Made by a program: the position numbers and the translations under genes | In this document: piece by piece, positions 1-8,020 of the stretch | Position numbering within the stretch: the first letter of the stretch is position 1 | Layout of the letters: every line of letters starts with the position of its first letter | DNA from: Paenibacillus sinensis | GTDB lineage: Bacteria; Bacillota; Bacilli; Paenibacillales; Paenibacillaceae | Direction of reading: 5' to 3' | Length of the DNA stretch: 64,000 bases | Assembly: GCF_019904155.1 (NCBI RefSeq) | Contig: NZ_JAHCMB010000117.1 | Coordinates: 62,001 to 126,000 of the forward strand | The notes under the pieces: model-generated | The model's database searches: none | What the model was told of the DNA's origin: nothing | Seen by the model: only the letters and a program-made list of their open reading frames with translations

Positions 1-535
1 ACTGATTCCTGCCGGTATTCTTGGATTTCTGTTCGAGGACTATATCGATAATTACCTCTTCTCGACGGCAACGGTGCTAATAGGCCTCGTGGTAGGCGCC
101 ATATTCATGATCATCGCGGACCGGTTCTCTGCCAGAAGGACACCGAGGACGGAAAATGTCGACCAGATTACATACGGGCAAGCGCTTGGGATGGGCCTGA
201 TCCAATGCTTCTCGCTGTGGCCTGGATTTTCCCGGTCCGGTTCGACAATCTCGGGCGGCATAATGCTTGGCATGAGCCACCGGGCCGCCGCTGATTTCAC
301 GTTCATCATGGCGGTGCCGATTATGGCTGGTGCCAGCCTGATCTCCCTCATGAAGAATTGGCAGTACTTCACCATGGACGCATTGCCTTTCTTCATCGCC
401 GGTTTTATCAGCGCATTCGTGTTCGCACTGTTGTCCATGCGCTTCTTCCTGAAGCTGATTAACCGGATCAAATTGCTGCCTTTTGCCATTTACCGGATTG
501 TGCTGGCCGGACTTGTCTATATTATTTTCTTTTAG
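1..535 (+). CDS. uppP: Undecaprenyl-diphosphatase, 3' part (5' end outside window)
   Basis: The reading frame is open from base 2 to the TAG at 533-535, and the start lies upstream of the window. About 177 C-terminal residues are present, out of roughly 260-280 usual for the family. They show hydrophobic membrane segments and the BacA/UppP active-site stretch with the motif PGFSRSGSTISGG, equivalent to the PGTSRSGSTI signature. The enzyme dephosphorylates undecaprenyl pyrophosphate on the outer face of the membrane, which recycles the lipid carrier for peptidoglycan and teichoic acid synthesis and gives some bacitracin tolerance. A hairpin starts directly after the stop codon. Family assignment is firm; which paralogue it is cannot be told. 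Confidence 0.9.
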   Translation, partial: LIPAGILGFLFEDYIDNYLFSTATVLIGLVVGAIFMIIADRFSARRTPRTENVDQITYGQALGMGLIQCFSLWPGFSRSGSTISGGIMLGMSHRAAADFTFIMAVPIMAGASLISLMKNWQYFTMDALPFFIAGFISAFVFALLSMRFFLKLINRIKLLPFAIYRIVLAGLVYIIFF

Positions 536-562
536 CCGGTTATCAGGTTTCGATATAACCGG
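536..562 (+). other. Hairpin directly after uppP stop
   Basis: Bases 536-543 and 555-562 are perfectly complementary (8 bp) around an 11-nt loop. No U-run follows, so this is either a weak 3' end for uppP or the first stem of the metE leader. Confidence 0.4.
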
Positions 563-786
563 AGGCTCTGTAACCTATTGCGGGACATTCGGGTCATGCC
601 TTAACATTAAGGCATACCGAATCCCGGGTAGGCGAATGGAAGATGCCGGCAACACAAGCTGCGTCTTTCCCGTTAGGGGAGAGGCGCTTTTTATTTGCTT
701 CTTCGGATACAAAGGCTGTGCCACGAATGCTGACGGTTCTGGTAAATTCATATAACAACGATAATAAGAGCGGGAGGATATGAAGG
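563..786 (+). promoter_or_regulatory. Structured metE leader with attenuator-like terminator
   Basis: This 250-base gap before metE holds no gene. A long interrupted hairpin spans 581-626, with arms ATTCGG/CCGAAT and ATGCCTTA/TAAGGCAT around an ACAT loop, closed by CGGG/CCCG. It is followed by an intrinsic terminator at 661-696 and then the metE ribosome binding site near 771. A terminator inside the leader of a methionine gene suggests regulated read-through. I looked for the S-box core, the T-box sequence and the B12 riboswitch core and could not recognise any of them. A regulatory role is therefore inferred and the ligand is unknown. Confidence 0.5.
661..696 (+). terminator. Intrinsic terminator inside metE leader
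   Basis: An 11-bp stem (661-671 with 677-687, including G-U pairs) and a 5-nt loop are followed by TTTTTATTT. It lies about 90 bases before the metE start, as in transcription-attenuation leaders, although it could simply end the uppP transcript. Confidence 0.65.
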
Positions 787-3099
787 ATGACGATTAATGT
801 TCGGACAAGCAGTCTCGGGTATCCGAGAATCGGCGGCAGCCGGGAATGGAAGAAGGCGCTGGAAGCCTATTGGGCGGGACGCATCAGCCGCGAGAAGCTG
901 GAGGAGGACCTGAGCGCCATACAGGAGAATCATCTGCGGACTCAGCGTGACGCCGGTTTGGACTTCGTTCCGCTTGGAGACTACAGTTATTACGATCATG
1001 TGCTCGATACGGCCTTCATGTTCGATGTGGTGCCTCCGCGTTTCCGGGAGGAGAGCGGAAAGGAAGGGCTTGATCTGTATTTCGCCATGGCCCGTGGCGG
1101 AGAGCGTGCGGCAGCCTGCGAAATGACGAAATGGTTCAATACCAACTATCACTATATTGTGCCTGAGATCGGGGAGACGGTTCCCAAGCTTGTATGGAAC
1201 AAGCCGCTCGAAGCGTATCGCTTCGCCAAGTCCAGACTGGGAATTGACGGCAAGCCCGTTCTCGTTGGACCTTATACCTTTGTGAGACTATCCAAAGGGT
1301 ATGCGGCTCAGAAATTCGAAAATGTCGTACGCCGTTTCCTGCCTGTGTACGTTCAAGTGCTGAGAGAGCTGGCGGAAGAAGGAGCGGCCTGGGTCCAGCT
1401 TGATGAGCCGGCGCTTGTAGCCGGATTTCCGCAGGAGCATCTCACGCTGCTGGAGGAAGTGTACCGCGAGCTGAGTGCGGCTGCACCCGATCTCTCCATC
1501 CTGCTTCAAACGTATTTTGAAGCTGCGGAGCCGCTTGAGGAAATTCTGAAGCTGCCGGTCAGCGGCTTCGGTCTGGATTTCGTGCATGACGGCGGGGCCA
1601 ACCTGGAGGCGCTGGGGCGGCTGGAATGGCCAGCCGGCAAGACGCTGTGGGCTGGTGTCATCGATGGGCGGGGCATCTGGCGCTGCGATCCGGAGGCCAA
1701 GCTGGCGCTTGCCGAAGAGCTGGCGGCACTGGTTCCGGGGGACAGCCTGATTCTTCAGCCGTCCTGCAGCCTTCTGCACGTCCCTGTAAGCGTGAGCGGT
1801 GAGCGCAAGCTGAAGCCGGAGGTGCGGGGCGCGCTGGCTTTCGCCGAGGAGAAGCTCGAAGAGCTGGCGCTGCTGAAGCTGGCGCTGCGGGAAGGCCGGG
1901 AGGCCGCCGCTGGAGCGCTGAAGGAAGCGAACGCCGCGCTGGCGGCATTCCGCGCGCTGCCGGAACGCAGCCGCCAGGACGTGGCGGAGCTGGAGCGCGG
2001 GCTCGCAGAGCTGCCGGACCGCCGGAGCACGGCTTATGCCGAGCGTGCCCGGCTTCAGCGGGTCAAGTGGAATCTGCCGCTGCTGCCGACGACGACGATT
2101 GGCAGCTTCCCGCAGACGACGGAGGTCCGGCAGGCCCGGCTGAAGTGGCGCCGGGGCGAGTGGGACCAGGAGCAGTATGACAGCTTCATCCAACGGGAGA
2201 TTGAATCGACGATTGCCTTCCAGGAATCGGCGGGGCTGGATGTGCTCGTGCACGGCGAATACGAGCGGACCGATATGGTGGAATTCTTCGGCGAGAAGCT
2301 GGATGGCTTCCTCTTCACGGAAGGCGGATGGGTGCAGTCGTACGGCTCCCGCTGCGTCAAGCCGCCGGTCATCTATGCGGATGTTGCATTTACCGAGCCG
2401 ATGACGGTCAAGGAGACGGTGTACGCGCAGTCCTTGACCCACCGTCCCGTCAAAGGCATGCTGACCGGTCCTGTCACGATCCTGAACTGGTCCTTCGTCC
2501 GCGACGATCTCAGCCGGGACAGAGTGGCCTTCCAGATCGCCCTTGCCCTCCGGCAGGAGATTCTTGCCCTGGAGAGCGCCGGGATCGAAATGATTCAGGT
2601 CGACGAGCCGGCAGTCCGTGAGGGACTTCCGCTGAAAGCTTCCGACCAGGAGGCTTATCTGGACTGGGCGGTTCGGGCGTTCCGGATTTCGACCGGCCTT
2701 GTCCGCCCGACGACCCAAATTCATACGCATATGTGCTATTGCGAGTTCGGCCAAATGATCGGCTCCATCTCCGACATGGATGCAGACGTCATCTCCATCG
2801 AGACTTCCCGCAGTCACGGAGAGCTGATTGAGAGCTTTGAGAGCATGCATTACGACAAGGGGATCGGCCTTGGCGTCTACGATATTCATAGCCCGCGTGT
2901 GCCTTCAGTCCTGGAGATGGAGACCGCCATCGACCGGGCGCTGCGGGTTCTCGATCCGGAGCAGTTCTGGATCAATCCCGACTGCGGACTCAAGACTCGC
3001 GGCTGGAAGGAGACCGAGGCCGCGCTGCGCAACATGAAGGAGGCCGCGCTATCCGCAAGACGTAAGGCGAACACGGCTTCTCTGGCAAACCCGGAATAA
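787..3099 (+). CDS. metE: Cobalamin-independent methionine synthase
   Basis: This 770-residue protein has the usual length of MetE (5-methyltetrahydropteroyltriglutamate-homocysteine methyltransferase), which makes methionine in the cytoplasm without B12. The N-terminal half begins with a LGYPRIG-type motif and the C-terminal barrel with LLPTTTIGSFPQT. Zinc ligands are visible as the His and Cys of HTHMCYC, the Glu of SIETSRSHGE and the Cys of NPDCGLKTRG. The ATG at 787 follows GGGAGG at 771; the earlier ATG at 780 runs into a stop after five codons. It stands alone behind a structured leader, so it is probably controlled by premature termination. A much shorter MetE-like protein lies at 6827. 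Confidence 0.97.
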   Translation: MTINVRTSSLGYPRIGGSREWKKALEAYWAGRISREKLEEDLSAIQENHLRTQRDAGLDFVPLGDYSYYDHVLDTAFMFDVVPPRFREESGKEGLDLYFAMARGGERAAACEMTKWFNTNYHYIVPEIGETVPKLVWNKPLEAYRFAKSRLGIDGKPVLVGPYTFVRLSKGYAAQKFENVVRRFLPVYVQVLRELAEEGAAWVQLDEPALVAGFPQEHLTLLEEVYRELSAAAPDLSILLQTYFEAAEPLEEILKLPVSGFGLDFVHDGGANLEALGRLEWPAGKTLWAGVIDGRGIWRCDPEAKLALAEELAALVPGDSLILQPSCSLLHVPVSVSGERKLKPEVRGALAFAEEKLEELALLKLALREGREAAAGALKEANAALAAFRALPERSRQDVAELERGLAELPDRRSTAYAERARLQRVKWNLPLLPTTTIGSFPQTTEVRQARLKWRRGEWDQEQYDSFIQREIESTIAFQESAGLDVLVHGEYERTDMVEFFGEKLDGFLFTEGGWVQSYGSRCVKPPVIYADVAFTEPMTVKETVYAQSLTHRPVKGMLTGPVTILNWSFVRDDLSRDRVAFQIALALRQEILALESAGIEMIQVDEPAVREGLPLKASDQEAYLDWAVRAFRISTGLVRPTTQIHTHMCYCEFGQMIGSISDMDADVISIETSRSHGELIESFESMHYDKGIGLGVYDIHSPRVPSVLEMETAIDRALRVLDPEQFWINPDCGLKTRGWKETEAALRNMKEAALSARRKANTASLANPE

Positions 3100-3199
3100 A
3101 TAAAGTTCGCCGGGAAAGCGGCGGATGGTGCAACCTTCCCATGTCTGGAAACGTCTGGAGGTCAAATCCGGATGTACAGATACAGGGGGAGGATGAAGA

Positions 3200-4384
3200 A
3201 TGAAGAAGATGTACAGGCTGTTGTGCATGCTGGTCTGCCTGCTCGTGCTAGCAGCGGCGATCGCCGGCTGCAGCGCGGGGAATTCCGCCGAAAGCTCGCA
3301 TGTGGCCGATTCGGCTGCTGCTGTCGAGCAAAATTCGTTGACCTCAACATCTATGGACAGAGGTGCCGTGAAAAGCGACAGAGAGGCTCCCATGGCAGGG
3401 AGCTCTGGTCAGGAAGACGGCTTCGCTGCCAGCGAAGCAGCGGCTCCGGCTGAGAAGGGAGTCGTACCAGCAGGCAGCAGCATGGGAGCTGTCGATGGAT
3501 CGACTGAAGGCAATACGGCGGCAGGCGGCTTCGCGGGCGGTGACCTGGCAGCCGGGCTGAACAAGAAACTCATCTACCATGCGAATCTGAACATGGAAGT
3601 GGAGAGCTACGAGAAGGCGCAGAGCGATGTCCGGAACCGTGTTAATCTGGCCGGGGGCTATATCATCGGGTTCACCGAGACGGTAAGCGATGCCGAGCAA
3701 GGCGGAACGTTCGTACTGAAGGTTCCGGCAGCCGGCTTCTCCTCCTTCCTGGACAGTCTGGACAAGATCAAGCATAAGTCGATACAACGCAACATCGAGG
3801 GACAGGACGTATCGGAGGAATATGTGGATCTGGAAGCCCGCCTGAAGGCGAAACAGCTGCTGGAATCCCATTATGTTGAGTTTATGAAAAAAGCGACCAA
3901 GGCCTCCGATCTCGTCTCCTTCGCCAGCGAGCTGAGCCAGGTTCAGGAAGAGATTGAGCAGATCAAGGGCCGGATGCGCTATATCGACCAGAATGTGCTG
4001 TATTCCACAGTGGAGCTGAGGCTCTATGAGCCGGGTGAAGACGCTCAGAATCTGCAAAAACACGAGGATGAACCGCTGCTCGGCAGAGCCGGCGACGCGC
4101 TTCGCGGCACATTGAACACCTTGTCCTCCATGTTCCAATGGGTCTTTATTGTGCTCGCCGGAGCACTGCCGCTGCTTGTGGCGGCGGTTATCATTCTGGC
4201 TTTCTTCCTCTGGTGGCGGCGGTCGCGTCTTCGCAAGGGAGGCGAGAGCCGCCGAGAGTCCGGGTCTTACCGGAACGCGGCCAGCGGGGGAACGGGAATA
4301 GTGATTCAGACGAATCAAGAGCCGGTATCCACTAATAAGAGCGGGGAAGAAGAGACGGATGGAGAGTCGCCGGATAACAAATAA
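3200..4384 (+). CDS. DUF4349 domain lipoprotein with C-terminal membrane anchor
   Basis: The protein has 394 residues. The N-terminus is a lipoprotein signal peptide with lipobox AIAGC (Cys24), so it should be lipid-linked on the outer face of the membrane. A low-complexity Ala/Gly/Ser spacer runs to about residue 120. The DUF4349 domain follows (about 125-285); it begins KLIYHANLNMEVESYEKA and contains a helical, coiled-coil-prone segment rich in Glu, Lys and Gln. One transmembrane helix lies near 315-340, before a basic, Ser-rich cytoplasmic tail. The family's function is not established. AGGGGGAGGATGAAGA precedes the ATG. It is probably its own transcription unit. Confidence 0.85.
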   Translation: MKKMYRLLCMLVCLLVLAAAIAGCSAGNSAESSHVADSAAAVEQNSLTSTSMDRGAVKSDREAPMAGSSGQEDGFAASEAAAPAEKGVVPAGSSMGAVDGSTEGNTAAGGFAGGDLAAGLNKKLIYHANLNMEVESYEKAQSDVRNRVNLAGGYIIGFTETVSDAEQGGTFVLKVPAAGFSSFLDSLDKIKHKSIQRNIEGQDVSEEYVDLEARLKAKQLLESHYVEFMKKATKASDLVSFASELSQVQEEIEQIKGRMRYIDQNVLYSTVELRLYEPGEDAQNLQKHEDEPLLGRAGDALRGTLNTLSSMFQWVFIVLAGALPLLVAAVIILAFFLWWRRSRLRKGGESRRESGSYRNAASGGTGIVIQTNQEPVSTNKSGEEETDGESPDNK

Positions 4385-4467
4385 CCGCAGAATAACATCT
4401 CGCCAGGACCAAAGGGGATTGTCTCTTTGTGTGAGACAGCGATCCAAACACCATGTAAGTTTAAGCC

Positions 4468-4498
4468 ACCAGTCGTCGGAACTTCACCGGCGACTGGT
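4468..4498 (+). other. 12-bp hairpin downstream of the DUF4349 gene
   Basis: ACCAGTCGTCGG and CCGGCGACTGGT can pair (one T-G pair) across a 7-nt loop. There is no U-run, so it may be a weak terminator or part of the adjoining transposase remnant. Confidence 0.35.
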
Positions 4499-4499
4499 T

Positions 4500-4620
4500 A
4501 GCTAGTTCGTATGATCCAAGTTGAGCTGTGGCAGGTAGTATGGAATGAAATGATTCGATGGGGCATTATCAGCGGGCGTTCCTTTGCGGGACATGCTCAT
4601 GGTATTGCCTTTTTCTTTAG
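4500..4620 (-). pseudogene. IS3-family transposase remnant, frameshifted
   Basis: On the minus strand, 4600-4559 encodes MSMSRKGTPADNAP, the conserved block of the IS3/IS150 integrase core (usually SMSRKGNxxDNAxxESF). Right after it the frame moves: dropping into the next frame gives IESFHS, the expected continuation, so one base has been lost there. No complete transposase, catalytic DDE set or clear terminal inverted repeats are visible. This is a decayed fragment between the DUF4349 gene and the AraC-type regulator. The rest of 4385-4710 holds nothing else I can name. Confidence 0.6.
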
Positions 4621-4710
4621 TTGCTAACATCCCGATAGACGCGCGGTGCTGCATTGGCTTCAGGGAGGGGGCGCATCCGGGATAGTCCGCACCAACTCCC
4701 CGGAGTGCGG

Positions 4711-5565
4711 TCAATCTGCTCTCTGGATGGTGTTCACCGGCAGGGAGCCGGCAGCCAGTTCCCGGATGAACTTTTTAGGCGTAAGCATGCTGAATTCTTT
4801 GAATTCCTTAATAAAATGATTCTGGTCAAAGTAGCCCAACTCGAAAATTCGTGGCAAGGCTTGCTCATATGGCTGCTTCTCCAGTAGATGAATAACGTTC
4901 TGGAAGCGGATAATGCGGCTGAACAGCTTGGGCGACAAACCTACATACTTCTCGAAGTTCTTGCTCAAATAGCGGGAGGAATAGCCGGTATCCTCTGACA
5001 ACTGCTTCACATTGGAGGTCCCGCTGCCCGCGATAATTTTCTCCGTCAAATACTTCACCAGCAGCGGAATCTCCAGCTCATCCCCAATATATTTCAGGAA
5101 AAAACGCTCGAAGGCTCGAACGCGCTCTTCCAGGCTGGTCTGCTCCGCGATCCGCTCCAGCAGCTCATCCGCATGCGGAAGCACCTCTTGTACCGGGACC
5201 TCCAGCTCGCTGAATTCACTGATAGGATGCTTGAAGAAGTATTCCGCATAGCCGGGGAGGAAGCGCACAACGAAATATTCGCATTCCGCCCGAACGAATA
5301 TCCCTTGCCTTCCCTTAAAAAGGTTGCCGCAAATATTGGCCGAGGGGTATTGCGGGTGGCAGCAAATGACGAGATTCACACAGCCGTCGGGCAGCACGAA
5401 CGTCCGGTCAATATGCTGAGAATCAATGTAAAAGCCCTCAAATTGCACGCCGTTCTTGAAAATGTCCAACGTAGCTGTCTTGTACTCCGTGTATGTATTA
5501 AGCAGCTTATCGAAGGTAGGTTGGTAGGGGTGATACAGCGCGGCTGGTCTATGTATCGGGCTCAT
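4711..5565 (-). CDS. AraC-family transcriptional regulator (DUF6597-type sensor)
   Basis: This 284-residue protein carries two C-terminal helix-turn-helix motifs (about 185-275; KQLSEDTGYSSRYLSKNF and the FxELGYFDQNHFIKEFK block typical of AraC proteins). The N-terminal half, with LPDGCVNLVICC, resembles the DUF6597 sensor domain often fused to AraC-type DNA-binding domains. AGGAGG precedes the ATG at 5565. It is divergent from the GST-like/MetE-like/ABC operon starting at 5868 and shares a 302-base promoter region with it, so it is the obvious candidate to control that operon. The inducer is not known. Confidence 0.9.
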   Translation of the reverse strand: MSPIHRPAALYHPYQPTFDKLLNTYTEYKTATLDIFKNGVQFEGFYIDSQHIDRTFVLPDGCVNLVICCHPQYPSANICGNLFKGRQGIFVRAECEYFVVRFLPGYAEYFFKHPISEFSELEVPVQEVLPHADELLERIAEQTSLEERVRAFERFFLKYIGDELEIPLLVKYLTEKIIAGSGTSNVKQLSEDTGYSSRYLSKNFEKYVGLSPKLFSRIIRFQNVIHLLEKQPYEQALPRIFELGYFDQNHFIKEFKEFSMLTPKKFIRELAAGSLPVNTIQRAD

Positions 5566-5867
5566 GAATATAGCCTCCTCTTGATTCTAGAAATCTGCTC
5601 ACAGCCCACGGCTGATGTAGTACATTTCCGTCATTCCCTTCCATTCGCAATCCATAAACCTCACTTATCCAATTGGAATTATAAAGTATATTTAATCGAT
5701 TTAATTGAAAATGTCAATGGTTTTATGCTTTTTTCAGCTGTTCTGTTTTTTACTATATTTCTGAAACTGGCAGATTTAAGATCAGGAAAACACATTGTTT
5801 TACTTGGAATTAGCAAGGATGTAAGTTAGCTTAACCATTTCACTCAAGTACAAAAGGGGCTGTTCAC
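5566..5867. promoter_or_regulatory. Divergent promoter region between araC-type gene and sulfur-type operon
   Basis: This AT-rich intergenic region has no gene. It contains the 10-bp palindrome TCCAATTGGA at 5668-5677 and AAAAGGGG just before the ATG at 5868. It should hold the promoters of both the regulator and the operon. The palindrome is a possible operator, but nothing identifies its protein. Confidence 0.4.
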
Positions 5868-6824
5868 ATGACACACACGAAATTTGCTGTTCCGGAATTA
5901 ACGCGCGAGATCGGCAGCAACGGAGATTTTGTCCGCCAGAAGAACCGCTTCACCACACCGTTCGGTCAAGGAGAGGGCGAGCTTGTGGTCGAAGCAAACC
6001 GTTACCGGCTGCTGTGGGCGCCGATTTGTCCTTGGGCCCATCGGGCGATCATTGCCCGCAAGCTGCTTGGTCTGGAGGACGTTATCAGTGTAGGCATGGC
6101 CAATCCGGTTCGAACCGAGCAGGGCTGGGAATTCTCGCTGGATGAGGGGGGAGTTGATCCCGTGCTCCAAATCCGCTTTCTACCGGAGATCTATAAGGAG
6201 ACCGATCCGGACTACGAGGGCCGCGCCACCGTCCCTACCGTTGTCGATGTGATTACCCGCCAAGTAGTGAACAACGATTATTTCCGCTTGACCAACTATT
6301 TCGAAACGGTCTGGTCGGAATTCCATAAAGAAGGCGCGCCGGACCTGTATCCGGAGCATTTGCGCAGCGAGATCGACAACCTGAACGAGGTGCTGTTCCA
6401 TGAAGTGAACAATGCCGTGTACAAAGCGGGCTTTGCCCGTTCCCAGGAAGCCTACGAGAAGGCTTATGATACTTTGTTTGCCAGACTGGACCAGCTGGAG
6501 GAACGTTTATCCGCACAGCGCTACCTGTTCGGAAACCAGCTTACGGACTCCGACATCCGGCTCTATGTCACCCTGGTAAGATTCGATGCGGCGTATTACT
6601 CGGCATTTCGCATGAACCGCAACCGTCTGATTGATTTTCCGAACCTTTGGTCATATGCTCGCGATCTGTACCAGACGCCTGGATTTGGAGATACGACGGA
6701 TTTTGATGCGATTAAAAAAGGCTACCACCTCGGCGATACCGCAAGCAATCCGTATCATATTTTGCCAAAAGGACCGGATGAATCGCTGTGGAATACTCCG
6801 CACGGCCGGGAAAGGCTGGCTTAA
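5868..6824 (+). CDS. Glutathionyl-hydroquinone reductase-like GST family protein (CPWA type)
   Basis: This 318-residue protein has an N-terminal thioredoxin-like domain and an all-helical C-terminal GST domain, the layout of the YqjG/ECM4 group of Omega-like glutathione transferases. The catalytic motif CPWAHR is present (Cys54), as are VVNNDYFRLTNYFE and DSDIRLYVTLVRFD, typical of the group. Known members reduce glutathionyl conjugates. Most Firmicutes use bacillithiol rather than glutathione, so the real substrate may be another S-conjugated thiol. It is the first gene of a six-gene operon; the next starts 2 bases after its stop. A paralogue follows at 8017. Confidence 0.85.
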   Translation: MTHTKFAVPELTREIGSNGDFVRQKNRFTTPFGQGEGELVVEANRYRLLWAPICPWAHRAIIARKLLGLEDVISVGMANPVRTEQGWEFSLDEGGVDPVLQIRFLPEIYKETDPDYEGRATVPTVVDVITRQVVNNDYFRLTNYFETVWSEFHKEGAPDLYPEHLRSEIDNLNEVLFHEVNNAVYKAGFARSQEAYEKAYDTLFARLDQLEERLSAQRYLFGNQLTDSDIRLYVTLVRFDAAYYSAFRMNRNRLIDFPNLWSYARDLYQTPGFGDTTDFDAIKKGYHLGDTASNPYHILPKGPDESLWNTPHGRERLA

Positions 6825-6826
6825 CA

Positions 6827-8020
6827 ATGAGCAATCAGAGTACATCATCGTTGTATACGAAGACAGGCCCGTTCCGGGCGGACCATGTAGGGAGCCTGCT
6901 GCGCCCGGAAACGCTTCGTCACGCCAGAAGCCGGTACCAGAACGGGGTGATCGGCCTTGACGATCTCCTGCGCATTGAAGATGAGGAGATTCGGAAGGTT
7001 GTTGCGAAGCAGGTAGAGACGGGTCTGAAAAGTGCAACCGACGGTGAATTCCGGCGCGCTTATTGGCACTATGATTTCCTGGAACGACTAAACGGCTTCG
7101 AAGGCTTCTCACCGAGAAATGAGGCGCGGTATACATTCAAACACGGGGAGAACAATGTTCCCGCCTACGATATTCGCAACATTGGCAAAATCTCATTCGA
7201 TCACCAGCATCCCTTCATTGAGAACTTCAAATTTTTGAAGTCGGTGGTGGACGGTTACGAGGGTGTGGTGGCCAAGCAGACGATTCCAAGTCCGAATCAA
7301 TTGCTGCATGAGCTGCTGCACGAGGAGCTGCGCAACAAGGAGATCTATCCGGACTTCCGCGATTTTGTCGAGGATATCAGCCGGGCCTACCGGGATGTCG
7401 TCTCAGCATTCTACGATGCAGGCTGCCGGTATCTGCAGCTCGACGATGTCCACTGGGCTTCCTTGGCGTCCGTTGAGCTGTGGAAGGACGGCAAAAATGC
7501 ATACAGTGAGTTCACCCGTGAGGAAATGATCGAGTTCGCTCTCTATACGGTGAACAAGGTACTTGAGGATAAGCCGGAGGATTTGGTGATTACGACGCAT
7601 GTCTGCCGCGGCAACTTTAAATCCTCCTGGGCGTATTCGGGCGGTTACGAGCCGGTCGCCGCAGCGCTGCTCGGCAAAGCGAATATCGATGGCTTCTTCC
7701 TTGAGTACGACACGGACCGTGCAGGCGACTTTGCGCCGCTGCGCCATTTGGAACGCAAGGATGCCAGGGTTGTGCTTGGTCTGTTCACGTCGAAGACGGG
7801 CGAGCTGGAGGAACGCGATGCGATTCTGCGGCGAATCGAAGAGGCAGCGAGGTATGTGCCGCTGGAGCAGCTTGCGATCAGCCCGCAGTGCGGCTTCTCC
7901 TCGACCGAGGAAGGCAATCTGCTGAGCGAAGAAGAGCAGTGGGGCAAGCTGCGGCATATTGTAGATCTGTCCCGGGAGGTATGGGGACAAGCCAGAGATG
8001 AGAGAGAGGGGAATGAATGA
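6827..8020 (+). CDS. MetE C-terminal-like methyltransferase (YxjG/YxjH type)
   Basis: This 397-residue protein matches only the C-terminal catalytic barrel of MetE. The start ATG at 6827 lies 2 bases after the previous stop; an earlier in-frame ATG at 6788 is inside that gene. It opens with FRADHVGSLLRP, typical of the short methionine-synthase-II family. Candidate zinc ligands are His and Cys of THVCRGNF, Glu of FLEYDTDR and Cys of SPQCGFSS. Family members are usually predicted to move a methyl group onto a thiol such as homocysteine. Its place between two GST-like genes and beside an ABC importer points to processing of an imported sulfur compound. The stop overlaps the next start (ATGA). 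Confidence 0.88.
   Translation: MSNQSTSSLYTKTGPFRADHVGSLLRPETLRHARSRYQNGVIGLDDLLRIEDEEIRKVVAKQVETGLKSATDGEFRRAYWHYDFLERLNGFEGFSPRNEARYTFKHGENNVPAYDIRNIGKISFDHQHPFIENFKFLKSVVDGYEGVVAKQTIPSPNQLLHELLHEELRNKEIYPDFRDFVEDISRAYRDVVSAFYDAGCRYLQLDDVHWASLASVELWKDGKNAYSEFTREEMIEFALYTVNKVLEDKPEDLVITTHVCRGNFKSSWAYSGGYEPVAAALLGKANIDGFFLEYDTDRAGDFAPLRHLERKDARVVLGLFTSKTGELEERDAILRRIEEAARYVPLEQLAISPQCGFSSTEEGNLLSEEEQWGKLRHIVDLSREVWGQARDEREGNE

Noticed and set aside
536..700. S-box, T-box or B12 riboswitch before metE
   Set aside because: None of the core sequences of these families could be found, so only a generic leader is reported.
1288..2889. 533-residue minus-strand frame inside metE
   Set aside because: High-GC third positions in metE keep the opposite frame open; composition is Arg/Gln/Leu-rich and no domain is seen.
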